A stretch of DNA of 64,000 nt. Origin: Acetivibrio cellulolyticus CD2 (GTDB taxonomy: Bacteria > Bacillota > Clostridia > Acetivibrionales > Acetivibrionaceae). The notes beneath the pieces are model-generated. The model searched no databases. It saw only the letters and a program-made list of their open reading frames with translations, and had not been told where the DNA came from. The DNA lies in the NCBI RefSeq assembly GCF_000179595.2, contig NZ_JH556659.1, positions 99,456-163,455 on the forward strand, in the 5' to 3' direction. Each line of letters starts with the position of its first letter. Position 1 is the first letter of the stretch. A program made the translations under genes and the position numbers. Of this stretch, positions 43,627 through 53,149 are shown piece after piece.

Positions 43627-44541
43627 ATGAAGGCTTTAGTAGGATATACCGGCTTTGTGGGAAGCAATATATATGCAGAAGGAACATTTGACGTAGCATA
43701 TAATTCAAAAAACATCGAAGAAGCTTATGGAACAAATCCGGACCTTTTAATATATGCAGGACTGCGGGCAGAAAAGTATCTAGCAAATAATGCACCCGAA
43801 AAAGATATGGAGTTAATTTTTCAGGCCGAAAAAAATATTGCTGCCATCAAGCCTAAGAAACTTGTGCTGATTTCAACAATAGATGTATTCAAATCTCCCA
43901 AAAATGTAGATGAAAATGCGGGTATTGATACAGAAAATTTGCATGCATATGGATACAACAGATATCAGTTAGAATGCTGGGTAAGGGAGAATTTCCCTGA
44001 CGCATTGATTATTCGCTTACCAGGTCTTTTTGGAGCAAATCTAAAAAAGAATTTTATTTATGATTTTATCAATTTGATTCCTTTTATGTTGAAGAAGGAA
44101 AAGATGGATGAACTTTCTTTGAAAGATCCGGACTTGAAGCAATATTATCAATTGCAGGATAATGGCTTTTATAAAGTAAGAAATCTAGAGGATACGGATA
44201 AAGGAATGCTTAAAGAAAAGTTCAGACGCCTTGGGTTTAGTGCCTTGAATTTCACAGATAGTAGGAGCATTTATCAATTTTATCCGCTGAAACGTTTATG
44301 GAGCGACATTCATATTGCTATTGACCACGATATCAAATTATGGCATCCTGCTACAGAACCTATTTCGGCAGGAGAACTTTATAAGTATCTTACAGGTGAA
44401 GAATTTATAAATGAACTTCCAGGAATGCCTGCAGATTATGATTTCAGGACGGTATATGATGCGATATTTGGCGGGGGTAGTGGATATATCTGTAATAAGA
44501 AAGAGGTTCTAAGAAGAGTCAAGGAGTATGTGGAACAATGA
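43627..44541 (+). CDS. NAD(P)-dependent sugar epimerase/reductase-like protein
   Basis: 304 residues with a short Rossmann start GYTGFVGSNI (6-15). The SDR-type STIDVF strand and YGYNR at 108-112 stand where YxxxK is expected, so the usual catalytic Lys is Arg. A C-terminal ~90-residue extension follows. The RBS is gaggag. It may be a sugar dehydratase/epimerase relative with altered or lost chemistry. Third gene of the operon. Confidence 0.75.
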   Translation: MKALVGYTGFVGSNIYAEGTFDVAYNSKNIEEAYGTNPDLLIYAGLRAEKYLANNAPEKDMELIFQAEKNIAAIKPKKLVLISTIDVFKSPKNVDENAGIDTENLHAYGYNRYQLECWVRENFPDALIIRLPGLFGANLKKNFIYDFINLIPFMLKKEKMDELSLKDPDLKQYYQLQDNGFYKVRNLEDTDKGMLKEKFRRLGFSALNFTDSRSIYQFYPLKRLWSDIHIAIDHDIKLWHPATEPISAGELYKYLTGEEFINELPGMPADYDFRTVYDAIFGGGSGYICNKKEVLRRVKEYVEQ

Positions 44542-44610
44542 CTACTAATATGTTGAAAAAAATCAAAGAAAATGATTTTTCAAGGGGAATTTTTGAAGGA
44601 GATTAGTTGG

Positions 44611-45402
44611 ATGAATTTATCAATATCTAATATTGCTTGGGAGTCGAAAGATGACTTACAGGTATATGATCTTATGAAGAAATATAAATATATTGGCCTT
44701 GAAATTGCTCCGACCAGAATATTTTCAGATGCACCTTACGAGAAGATTGCTGATGCTGTGACATGGAGTGAAAAGCTGAGGAAGGAATATGATTTTGTGA
44801 TTTCTTCTATGCAGTCAATCTGGTATGGCCGTCACGAAAAACTGTTCGGCTCAGACGAAGAAAGAAAGACGCTTTTAGATTATACAAAGATGTCCATAGA
44901 TTTTGCGGCGGCTGTAGGCTGTAAAAACCTTGTATTTGGATGCCCAAGAAATCGCAATTTACCGGAAGGGGCAAGTCAGGATATTGCTGTAGAGTTTTTT
45001 AAGGAATTAGGTGATTACGCGGCCCGCGTTGGAAACATCATAGGAATGGAGGCCAATCCCCCTATTTACAATACAAATTATATCAATGATACAACAGCTG
45101 CATTGGAGCTGATTCCACGTGTCAATTCAAAAGGTTTTCTGCTGAATTTAGATGTTGGAACTATGCTGCATAATAGAGAAAATGTATGCGAGCTTGTTGG
45201 ACAAGTAAAGTATATCAATCATGTTCATATCAGTGAACCTGGGCTTAAGACTATTATAAAACATGATTTACATCAAAAACTAAAAGATATTTTATTGGGT
45301 GAAGACTATCAAGGCTTTATTTCAATTGAAATGAGCAGGACAGAAGATTTGAAAGCTTTGGAAGAAGTTATGAAGTATGTCCAGGAGGTTTTTGCAGGAT
45401 GA
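44611..45402 (+). CDS. Sugar phosphate isomerase/epimerase (xylose-isomerase-like TIM barrel)
   Basis: 263 residues from the ATG at 44611 (aaggag upstream). TIM-barrel family AP_endonuc_2: GLEIAPTRIF, NLVFGCPRNRN, GMEANPPIYNTNYIND, LNLDVGTMLHN, HVHISEPGL and a closing FISIEMSR. The Glu, Asp and His residues fit the divalent metal site. It probably isomerises a sugar or inositol derivative. Last gene of the four-gene operon. Confidence 0.85.
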   Translation: MNLSISNIAWESKDDLQVYDLMKKYKYIGLEIAPTRIFSDAPYEKIADAVTWSEKLRKEYDFVISSMQSIWYGRHEKLFGSDEERKTLLDYTKMSIDFAAAVGCKNLVFGCPRNRNLPEGASQDIAVEFFKELGDYAARVGNIIGMEANPPIYNTNYINDTTAALELIPRVNSKGFLLNLDVGTMLHNRENVCELVGQVKYINHVHISEPGLKTIIKHDLHQKLKDILLGEDYQGFISIEMSRTEDLKALEEVMKYVQEVFAG

Positions 45403-45520
45403 TTTATGAGAAACAACCGAAGCAAGGAAGGTAAATATGCAATGAGAGAGTCACTTCGGAAAAATATGGAGTACAAACAGATGGCCTGCTCTTGACCTAA
45501 AAGACTATCCTATTCTTATA

Positions 45521-46726
45521 TTAATTTAATGTGTCCTGTTTATGCGCACTATTTTCATTCGTTACTTTTTTACCGTGCAGTAAATAATACAGTAAGATGC
45601 ATACAAGAGCAATGGCTGATACAATAGTATACATCCCCCTATAACCGGTGTATGGAATAATAAATCCCACAGCCAAGGGGCCTATTCCCATCCCAATGTC
45701 ACAAAGCATGTAATATGTCGAATTTGCCAACCCTAAACGATGGGGGGGAGTTACTTTTACCGCGATTGTCTGTGTGCTTGATGCAATGGCGCCGAATCCA
45801 AGGCCGACTAAAACTGCCGATAATAAAAGCATAAAGCCGTAATAGCTATGGCTGAACACGAACACACCTACTGAAAATACTATAATTGCAGGGTACATGA
45901 TTGTATTTTCACCTTTGGAATCTATAAGCTTGCCAACCATTGGCCTCGAAATTAAAACGACAACAGCATAAACGATAAAAAAGAATCTGGCCGCATCCGC
46001 CAAATTGATTTCTTTAGCGTATACAGCAAGAAAAGACACAATGTTTGAATAACACATATATATCAGCAAACAAACGATTGAAATTGAGATAGCTTTTGGT
46101 TCGACAAAATTACTTATCCTGCCTCCAGGCATTCCGCTCTGTTGCACATGTTTGAATTCTTTTTTGCGCAGAGATAGAAATGGTACTATTAAAAGATTGA
46201 TTACTGAAGCAATTGTACATGTGGCAAAAATCACGCTGTAACTTCCAAGCTGGCTTAAAAAAATGCCTAAAAAGGGGCCGATCGCCGTGGCAAGAATTTG
46301 GCTTAATGAGTAATACCCAATGCCTTCGCCTCTTCTTTCCTCCGGTATAATATCCGATACGATTGTAGCTGTTGACGTAGAGGTAATACCGAACGCTACG
46401 CCATGAAAAAATCGGATAATAAGCAGGCGCATAATGCTGTTAATTCCATAATAAGCGAGCGACATAACTAAACCTGCTATAACACCGATAAAAAGCATAT
46501 TTTTATAACCGGTCCGTGCTATAAATCTCCCTGTGAACACACGCGAAATCAGAGCGCCGATTATAAATATGCTGGCGGCAAAACCAGCCGTGTTCGGCGA
46601 TGAGTTAAATTTACTTATTGAATATTCAGAAGTAATTATCATTAACAAGTAAAAGTTCAACGCAACAAAGAAATTAACGCAGGCGCTTATTATAAATTCT
46701 TTCGTCCATAATTTTTGTTTGTCCAT
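45521..46726 (-). CDS. MFS transporter
   Basis: 401 residues from the ATG at 46726 (RBS gatgagg). A longer frame reaches 46786 inside the preceding gene. Twelve helices; MFS loop motifs ISRVFTGRFIARTGYKN and SRPMVGKLIDSKGENT. Similar to Firmicutes sugar or drug exporters of the MFS_1 family; the substrate is unknown. It begins 25 bp after the alcohol dehydrogenase stop, so the two form an operon. Confidence 0.87.
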   Translation of the reverse strand: MDKQKLWTKEFIISACVNFFVALNFYLLMIITSEYSISKFNSSPNTAGFAASIFIIGALISRVFTGRFIARTGYKNMLFIGVIAGLVMSLAYYGINSIMRLLIIRFFHGVAFGITSTSTATIVSDIIPEERRGEGIGYYSLSQILATAIGPFLGIFLSQLGSYSVIFATCTIASVINLLIVPFLSLRKKEFKHVQQSGMPGGRISNFVEPKAISISIVCLLIYMCYSNIVSFLAVYAKEINLADAARFFFIVYAVVVLISRPMVGKLIDSKGENTIMYPAIIVFSVGVFVFSHSYYGFMLLLSAVLVGLGFGAIASSTQTIAVKVTPPHRLGLANSTYYMLCDIGMGIGPLAVGFIIPYTGYRGMYTIVSAIALVCILLYYLLHGKKVTNENSAHKQDTLN

Positions 46727-46751
46727 TATTGTAACCTCATCTGCAACTTGC

Positions 46752-47921
46752 CTATACCGCCAACTCATAAATAGCTGTAACTGCATTTTTATCTAAAGGC
46801 ACATATCCACCTGTAGTTCCATCACCAATACCAAATTTATCCACGAGTGTGGGAATATCTTCTTTTCTTGCTCCTAGCTCTTTGAAATTAACAGGCATTC
46901 CTATGGAAGACAAAAAACTCTTAAAGGCATTAATTCCTTCCAATGCTGTTGCCTTTGGGTTCTCAAAGTCCATTTCGCAGCCGAATACTCTCACTGCCAT
47001 CTGTGCAAACCGCATACAATCATGATGTTCCACTACATACGACATCCATGCGGGCATGATAACAGCAAGACCGGCACCATGTGCACAGTCGTATAAAGCA
47101 GACAATTCATGCTCAATACCATGGCTGTTCCAATCCTGCTCTCTTCCTACACCAACAATATTATTATGCGCAACCATTCCTGCCCACATAATGTTAGCAC
47201 GTGCTCCATAATCATTTGGATCTTTTATTGCCTTTGGAGTTTCTTTTATCATTGTCATTAACACCGCTTCACATAAACGATCCGTAATCTCTACATCCTT
47301 TGTATTTGTAAAATAGCGCTCAAATACATGAGCCATAATATCGGTTGCACCACAAGCTGTCTGATAAGCTGGAAGAGTCATAGTAAGTTCGGGATTAAGA
47401 ATTGAAAATTTAGGACGGAGACAATCTCCACCGGCACCTCTTTTTAGCATTCCATCCTCTTTTGTAATAACAGTATTCTCAGAACCTTCACTACCCGCTG
47501 CTGAAATAGTCAAAACTGTTCCTATTGGAAGTGCTTTCACAGGGCTTTTTCCACTAAAAAAGTCCCAAAAGTCTCCATCGTATACTATTCCCATAGCAAT
47601 AGCCTTTGCAGAATCAATAACGCTTCCTCCGCCTACTGCCAAAATAAAATCTACCTGTTCCTTTTTGCACAGTGATATGCCTTCATACACCAATTCACTT
47701 CTCGGATTTGGTTTTACTCCACCCAACTCTACATATAGGATTCCTTCTTCGTCCAATGACTTTTTAACACGTTCAAGAAGCCCTGATTTTATTGCCGATT
47801 GACCGCCATAATGAATTAAAACTTTCTTTCCCCCGAATTTTGCAACGTATTTTCCCGTTTCCGTCTCTCTGCTTTTACCGAATACAAAATAAGTCGGACT
47901 ACAAAAATCGAAATTATTCAT
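46752..47921 (-). CDS. Iron-containing alcohol dehydrogenase (butanol dehydrogenase-like)
   Basis: 389 residues, group III ADH. Motifs GGGSVIDSAKAIAMG (NAD(P) site, about 97-111), CGATDIMAHVFERYF with metal Asp and His, and YDCAHGAGLAVIMPAW with the further His ligands. It reduces aldehydes, for example butyraldehyde, to alcohols with NAD(P)H in the cytoplasm. Its start ATG has aaaggag upstream. Operon with the MFS gene suggests export or tolerance of the product, which is inference. Confidence 0.92.
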   Translation of the reverse strand: MNNFDFCSPTYFVFGKSRETETGKYVAKFGGKKVLIHYGGQSAIKSGLLERVKKSLDEEGILYVELGGVKPNPRSELVYEGISLCKKEQVDFILAVGGGSVIDSAKAIAMGIVYDGDFWDFFSGKSPVKALPIGTVLTISAAGSEGSENTVITKEDGMLKRGAGGDCLRPKFSILNPELTMTLPAYQTACGATDIMAHVFERYFTNTKDVEITDRLCEAVLMTMIKETPKAIKDPNDYGARANIMWAGMVAHNNIVGVGREQDWNSHGIEHELSALYDCAHGAGLAVIMPAWMSYVVEHHDCMRFAQMAVRVFGCEMDFENPKATALEGINAFKSFLSSIGMPVNFKELGARKEDIPTLVDKFGIGDGTTGGYVPLDKNAVTAIYELAV

Positions 47922-48220
47922 GTCTTAATTCTCCTTTAATTTATTTTTATTTTCAACGATGATATATTTTGTTAAACTCTCTATTTATATATACACTTAT
48001 TTTGATCGTAAACTTTTCTTAATATTATGCGATATTACCCATTATATAATATCTCAGCTAAGCTGCAAAGCTTGGAAGTGTGAAAATTGCTGTGATAAAG
48101 ATGGATCTTGCTTAGTTTACAAAATTAAATAATGTTCCAAATGCATAAAGACTTATAGTTTTACAGAACATAGATTATCGCTAGAAATAGGAATTGGATT
48201 GGGAGGTGCTTTTTGAAAAC

Positions 48221-48796
48221 ATGGAAAAATGCTTTTCACCAACAATATGGACGGAAGATCAGCTCCCAGAATGTGCTAAGGGTTGCACTCGTTGTGAATT
48301 GTATAAACAGAGGACAAGGATTGTATGGGGGGAAGGCAACCCGAAGGCTGATATAGTTGTAATTTTAGACAATCCTGGTTGTAGGGAAGATAAAAATGGA
48401 AATGAACTTATTTGCGGTACGAGGCAGACCCTTCAGTTTGCTGCTAATTCTGTGGGTCTAAATGAGAAGGATTTATACATTACTTATATTTTAAAGTGCA
48501 GACCTGTACGAAAATATAATAAGGAAAATGCTCGAGAGACTTGCCTGGGGTATCTGTATCAACAATTACAAACAAACAACTTTAAAATTGCATTTTGTTT
48601 AGGGGATGTGGCAGTAAAAGCATTCTTTTCTGACCCTGAAAGGGACGTGAAAAGCACCAGAGGAATGTGGCATTATGTAAGAAATATACCCACCTATGTG
48701 AGTTACCACCCGCTCGCAATTAGAAGAAGGCCTAACCTTTATGGCATTTTTATTAATGATTGGGAGCAGGTTAATAAATTCTATATATTCCGATGA
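48221..48796 (+). CDS. Uracil-DNA glycosylase family 4-like protein
   Basis: 191 residues from the ATG at 48221 (GGGAGG lies 14 bases upstream; TTG at 48194 is an alternative). Four cysteines fit the family-4 iron-sulfur cluster: CAKGCTRCELYKQR, then KCRPVRKYN and ETCLGYL. The GxGxPxAD segment is GEGNPKADIV. The next motif, usually GEAPGxxED, is here LDNPGCRED, so the catalytic loop differs. The HP motif YVSYHPLA is kept. It may be a divergent DNA repair glycosylase or a related enzyme. Confidence 0.8.
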   Translation: MEKCFSPTIWTEDQLPECAKGCTRCELYKQRTRIVWGEGNPKADIVVILDNPGCREDKNGNELICGTRQTLQFAANSVGLNEKDLYITYILKCRPVRKYNKENARETCLGYLYQQLQTNNFKIAFCLGDVAVKAFFSDPERDVKSTRGMWHYVRNIPTYVSYHPLAIRRRPNLYGIFINDWEQVNKFYIFR

Positions 48797-48906
48797 CAGT
48801 GTAGCATGTATTAACACAAACGATAGAAGATTTACTCTTTTCAAAATCAGCGATAGTTTTACCTCCTAATGCTAAGACCTATTTTTATGGAGTATTTAAA
48901 TACATG

Positions 48907-48935
48907 TTGACTTATTACGGTTTAGGTGCTAAACT
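48907..48935 (+). promoter_or_regulatory. Promoter with MarR operator
   Basis: TTGACT (48907-48912), 17 bp, TAAACT (48930-48935). The palindrome GTTTAG-GTG-CTAAAC (48920-48934) covers the spacer and -10. The start codon at 48942 lies about where transcription would begin, so the mRNA may be leaderless. Confidence 0.7.
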
Positions 48936-48941
48936 GAAAAT

Positions 48942-49424
48942 ATGAATAATAATGAATATTTAATTGTTTTAGAACTTAGAAACCAAATTGCGAAGTTGGT
49001 TAATCAATACAACAAACTCGAAAAGATGCCTTTTGACACAGGATTGGGCGATTTCTTGTATCCCTCAGAGCTTAATATGATCGAAGCTATCCAATCTGGA
49101 AAGGGAAAAACCGTTACTGAGTTGTGTGAACACTTTGGAATAACTAAAGGAGCTGTATCCCAGACTATTTCAAAACTAATCAAAAGAGGTTATGTTAGTA
49201 AGGAAAGGAGTATACATAACAGGAAAGAAGTTTTGATAGAGTTGACTGAGAAGGGGAAAACTGCTTTCGATAGACATGAGGAGTTTCACAGGCAAATGGA
49301 TGAGTCTATGACACAATTACTGCAAGGAATCCAAAAAGAAAAAATCGACAATTTCAAGCAGATGCTGGATTTAGTTATTAACCATATAGATAAGTATAGT
49401 AATCTCAAAGATAAACGTATTTAA
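48942..49424 (+). CDS. MarR family transcriptional regulator
   Basis: 160 residues with a winged helix: YPSELNMIEAIQSGKGKTV, LCEHFGITKGAVSQTISKL and IKRGYVSKERS. No Shine-Dalgarno sequence is seen before the ATG at 48942. MarR proteins repress until a ligand or oxidant releases them. The same palindrome stands before this gene and before the desulfidase gene, so it should control both. Confidence 0.92.
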   Translation: MNNNEYLIVLELRNQIAKLVNQYNKLEKMPFDTGLGDFLYPSELNMIEAIQSGKGKTVTELCEHFGITKGAVSQTISKLIKRGYVSKERSIHNRKEVLIELTEKGKTAFDRHEEFHRQMDESMTQLLQGIQKEKIDNFKQMLDLVINHIDKYSNLKDKRI

Positions 49425-49439
49425 ATTTTTTTGTGCAAT

Positions 49440-49456
49440 GGTTTAGGTGCTAAACC
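49440..49456. promoter_or_regulatory. Second MarR operator, before the TudS-like gene
   Basis: GGTTTAG-GTG-CTAAACC, the same core as at 48920-48934 with one more base pair, 12 bp before the ATG at 49469. The RBS (tggaggt) lies just downstream. Confidence 0.72.
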
Positions 49457-49468
49457 GATGGAGGTAAT

Positions 49469-50149
49469 ATGAAAAAAATTGATATGTTAGCTGATACACT
49501 AAAGGATCAAAGAAGTAAGAAGGTTGTTTTTGTGTCTCATTGCCTATTAAATGAAAACACAAGGTATTTGGGAGGTGCTTTTAGAAAGGGAGTAGTTACG
49601 GAGATAATAGAAAAACTCATAGAGGAAGAGGTGGGGATAATTCAAATGAAATGCCCAGAACAATGGGCATGGGGTGGTGTGCTAAAAAAGCTTTTATGGC
49701 TTTCATATTCTTCAGAGGGAACAATGCTTTATTCATTCAAACCAGTAGTTTTGAAGTTATTTATGATCTACACAAAAATAGTATATAAAAAGTTGGCACG
49801 TGAGGTTTTTGTAATGATTACTGATTATTTGAAATCAGGCTATAAAGTAGTAGGTATAATAGGGGTTGATGGCTCACCTACTTGTGGAGTGAATACAAAA
49901 TTAGAAATGAAGAAATCCTTTGAGTATTTTGCACGACAAAAGATAGCTACTGGCAGGGATGAATTCAATGCTGGTTTATATAACGAATGTGCTGTTGATG
50001 GAAAGGGTATTTTCTTTGAAGAGCTTCAAAGAAGATTGGATTCGAAGGGCATCGTTTTACCAATCATTGCACATAGTCTAATAGTGGAAATGAAGGGTGA
50101 AAAAACTGTTATTAGGCATTTGCAAAATGACTTAAAAAATCAGATGTAA
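49469..50149 (+). CDS. TudS-related putative desulfidase (CD3072 type)
   Basis: 226 residues. Three conserved cysteines likely hold a [4Fe-4S] cluster: C25 (SHCLLNENTR), C62 (MKCPEQ) and C139 (GSPTCG). This set matches the TudS/DUF523 group that removes sulfur from thiouracil-type bases, and the longer CD3072 subgroup of clostridia. The cluster with one free iron would take up the released sulfide. Substrate of this subgroup is not proven. Paired with MarR by a shared operator. Confidence 0.85.
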   Translation: MKKIDMLADTLKDQRSKKVVFVSHCLLNENTRYLGGAFRKGVVTEIIEKLIEEEVGIIQMKCPEQWAWGGVLKKLLWLSYSSEGTMLYSFKPVVLKLFMIYTKIVYKKLAREVFVMITDYLKSGYKVVGIIGVDGSPTCGVNTKLEMKKSFEYFARQKIATGRDEFNAGLYNECAVDGKGIFFEELQRRLDSKGIVLPIIAHSLIVEMKGEKTVIRHLQNDLKNQM

Positions 50150-50296
50150 AAAGTTAGAAGAGATGTAAAATGGACTTTGATAACTTAAGAGGGATATATG
50201 TTAGTGATTTGACTGAAAAACCAGAACCTTGTTGATGAAATTACAGCACAAATAAGCTTATGTATAAGACATAAGTTTCAAGAGTAAGTTAGTAAA

Positions 50297-51730
50297 TCAA
50301 GCGATTAAAGGTTTTAAACTACGTATATACTTGTGCTCATGAATTTTATCTGCAAGTATTACAGTAATTAGTTGTGTGATACCTGCGAGATATAAATCTG
50401 CTTTAATAGTTAGGTTGTCTCTTGTTTTAAGATTACCACAGGCCATAGGCTCCTTAAGGTATTGAATGTTTTTTTCTACTACAGTCCTAATTTTGTAGTC
50501 AGAAATCCATTCGTCAGAGCCTCTAATCACACCTGGATACATGCGTTTATCCATGGCAGGAGATGTGAAGGTTACACGACCGCAAGGCTTGCCATTACAG
50601 GGGTTATCACAAGAAGTAACCCATTTACCTTTAATTAGTTTTGCCTGTGGGCACCGCCATTTGAATCTTTCGATTCTTCCTTCTTCTCGGCTCCAGCCAT
50701 TTGGTTTCATTGGTACAGAAGAATCTTTAGAGCAAAGTGGCCAACCATCATCATTGTATTTAATAGGCGGAAGATTAGGGTTTGAATTTCTGGAATTCAA
50801 AGGTATTAGAGCCCTTTGAAACTTGAGTTCATCTAAGAGCAATGTGTAGGTATCGCACGTATCAAAAATAGAATCACCAAGGAAAGTGCTTGGTTTAAAA
50901 TCCGGGTGAAGAGTAAAGAAGTCTGCAAATACTGGTTTAAGGGATTTGGAATCACTAATAGATTTATCTTCGTCTGGAGAATCCGATTTTTTCTCAATGT
51001 GCATTTCAGGATGTTTCTTTTTGAAGTCACTATCCAAAAAGGCAATATGTCTTGGAATGCCGAGGCCGTTGGTGATAATGCCAAACTTGTAGACATAGCA
51101 GAAGTAGCCGTTTATGTAGAGTTGCTTGATTTCTTTGTTTGCAGAGGCTGAAGAAGGCATAAGGCTATAAGCCATTTTATATACATCGACATCAGGCTTG
51201 TCCTTGTAGAAAGCCTTGAGTTTTTTTATGATAGAATTTATGAACTTTGGGTTATTCTCAGTTACAAAGGTTTCAATACCTGAAGTATCATAAGCGATAG
51301 TGGATGCAAGAGTAGTGTTAATTTCCTGGCAAATAGGTTCTGTAATATCTACAAGGTGGTTAAAGAAGTTTTCCAGGTAAATAACGAAATCTTGTTTGAA
51401 CCGTGTAAACTGAGAGTTATGAGGGACGTCTGGAAGGCCACAGAATTCACGGGCTTCATGGCATAAATTAAGAAAAATAATGAGTAGCGAAACTGTAGGA
51501 ATGCCAAGAATTTTCTGCAGAACTAATGCTGAAAGCATTGAAGAGAGTGAATATTTACGGTCTCTCCCTAGAGTTTTGTGGTAAGACCAATAAAAATCCT
51601 GTGGTATAAGCGAAGATAAATCAAGATGTTGTGAGAGTAGCTTAAGAAATTTTGGCTTATTATTTTGAAAAACATCTTTACATTCTTCGAATGTGTCAGC
51701 AAAAGAAATTTGTTTATAAAGTTTTACCAT
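50297..51730 (-). CDS. DDE transposase, apparently intact
   Basis: 477 residues. An N-terminal helical domain with PHNSQFTRFKQDF is followed by the DDE core: TIAYDTSGIET (first Asp), FLGDSIFDTCDTY (second Asp) and a late YKIRTVVEKNIQYLKEP (Glu). A Cys-rich insert (SCDNPCNGKPCGR) sits before the last part. The architecture fits IS1182/ISNCY-like transposases; I do not assign a family firmly. Start ATG 51730 with gggg upstream. Terminal inverted repeats were not found by eye. Confidence 0.85.
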   Translation of the reverse strand: MVKLYKQISFADTFEECKDVFQNNKPKFLKLLSQHLDLSSLIPQDFYWSYHKTLGRDRKYSLSSMLSALVLQKILGIPTVSLLIIFLNLCHEAREFCGLPDVPHNSQFTRFKQDFVIYLENFFNHLVDITEPICQEINTTLASTIAYDTSGIETFVTENNPKFINSIIKKLKAFYKDKPDVDVYKMAYSLMPSSASANKEIKQLYINGYFCYVYKFGIITNGLGIPRHIAFLDSDFKKKHPEMHIEKKSDSPDEDKSISDSKSLKPVFADFFTLHPDFKPSTFLGDSIFDTCDTYTLLLDELKFQRALIPLNSRNSNPNLPPIKYNDDGWPLCSKDSSVPMKPNGWSREEGRIERFKWRCPQAKLIKGKWVTSCDNPCNGKPCGRVTFTSPAMDKRMYPGVIRGSDEWISDYKIRTVVEKNIQYLKEPMACGNLKTRDNLTIKADLYLAGITQLITVILADKIHEHKYIRSLKPLIA

Positions 51731-51889
51731 TTGTTTTCCCCTTCTCTTGTTTAAAATTGGATTAGATACCTATATTTTACTAGAAGCAGAGGGGGAAAAC
51801 AATAAAAATATCAATTTGAAATGCAGTAAATTCAAGCGTTATAGCATTTCGCAAATAACTAAAAACTGTTATTGAATGGGGGAAAGAAA

Positions 51890-53044
51890 ATGGCTTTTAA
51901 GTTTGTAAAAGGTACTTATAAGTTCCATGATGAGCCGAATTTTAATTATCAAATAAACAGATGGGTTTCTTTTGGAGATTTACCGGTTGAAGATGTAAAA
52001 TGTGCTGCTGGAAGGATAAAAGATTTAAACGATTGGAAAAGAGAATTCATGGCTCTGGCTGATAAGGCAGGAATAAGCGGTGATGTCCATAAACAGGCAA
52101 TATATTATAGGGCGGTAGATTTCTTTTTGCCATATTCAGATCCGCAAAAGCTGACTATTTATAATAAATTAGTGGGGCTCTTAAGGGAGAGTTATAAGGA
52201 GTATTTCGAAAATGGAAGTATTATTGAAAAAGAGGTAGATTATGATGGGATAAAGCTTCCGGTATACTGTGTGCCAAACTTGAACAAAATGGCATCCAAA
52301 GGGACAATAGTATTGACAGGAGGTTTTGACTGTTATAAAGAAGAATTGATTCCAGTCATGATTTACTTTGCTCAGAAAGGGTTTGATTTTTACTATTTTG
52401 AAGGACCAGGGCAAGGTGAGGTTCTTCAAAAATACCGTTACCCTATGACTTATCAGTGGGAACTTCCTGTAAAGGCTGTTTTGGATGCACTTGGGTTGAA
52501 TGGTATTACACTTATTGGTCTTTCTTTAGGAGGATATCTTGCTCCAAGAGCTGCAGTGAATGAACCGAGAATAAAAAGGGTCATTGCTTGGGGGACTATG
52601 TATGATTTCTATAAAGTAGTTTCTTCGAGAAGAGGATTGGGTCTGGAACTATTTATAAATGTAATGACAGCACTCAGGATGTCAACGGTGTTTAATTTTA
52701 TTGTGGGAATGAAAATGAAAAAAGATGCTTATACATATTGGGGGATAGACCATGGTATGCATGTTATGGGGGTAAACAGTCCATATAAATATTTTAGAAA
52801 ATTGAGACTGTTTAATACTAAAAAAATATCACACGAAATTAAGCAGGACTTTTTATTGCTTGCTGGTTCTCAAGATCATTTCTGTGATATAAAACATTTT
52901 TACAAACAATCAGAGAAATTGACGAATGTCAGAACCTTTACCGGAAGAATATTTACAGCCTCCGAACATGCTGAAAATCATTGTCAGTTTGGAAATTTGC
53001 AATTGGTATTAGATGTGATGATAAGATGGATTGAAGGAATATGA
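51890..53044 (+). CDS. FrsA-like alpha/beta hydrolase
   Basis: 384 residues from the ATG at 51890 (gggggaaag upstream). An N-terminal helical cap precedes the hydrolase core: VLTGGFDCYKEELIP, FEGPGQGEVLQ, nucleophile elbow LIGLSLGGYLAP (Ser about 211), Asp in LLAGSQDHFCD and His in SEHAENHCQFG. This order matches the FrsA/2,6-dihydroxypseudooxynicotine hydrolase-type group. Substrate unknown; cytoplasmic. Confidence 0.85.
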   Translation: MAFKFVKGTYKFHDEPNFNYQINRWVSFGDLPVEDVKCAAGRIKDLNDWKREFMALADKAGISGDVHKQAIYYRAVDFFLPYSDPQKLTIYNKLVGLLRESYKEYFENGSIIEKEVDYDGIKLPVYCVPNLNKMASKGTIVLTGGFDCYKEELIPVMIYFAQKGFDFYYFEGPGQGEVLQKYRYPMTYQWELPVKAVLDALGLNGITLIGLSLGGYLAPRAAVNEPRIKRVIAWGTMYDFYKVVSSRRGLGLELFINVMTALRMSTVFNFIVGMKMKKDAYTYWGIDHGMHVMGVNSPYKYFRKLRLFNTKKISHEIKQDFLLLAGSQDHFCDIKHFYKQSEKLTNVRTFTGRIFTASEHAENHCQFGNLQLVLDVMIRWIEGI

Positions 53045-53149
53045 TATAAAAGAGTTCTCTGAATATGCGACGAGACAGGAATGTTGCATCTTTATGATAA
53101 TTGCAAATTGACTTCATTTAATTGGAATATTATAATATATTTAAATGTA

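Noticed and set aside
50289-51840. Near-identical direct repeats gtaaatcaagcg / gtaaattcaagcg around the intact transposase as target duplication
   Set aside because: They differ by one inserted base, and the left copy overlaps the transposase stop codon, so it cannot be a target duplication outside the element; probably chance.
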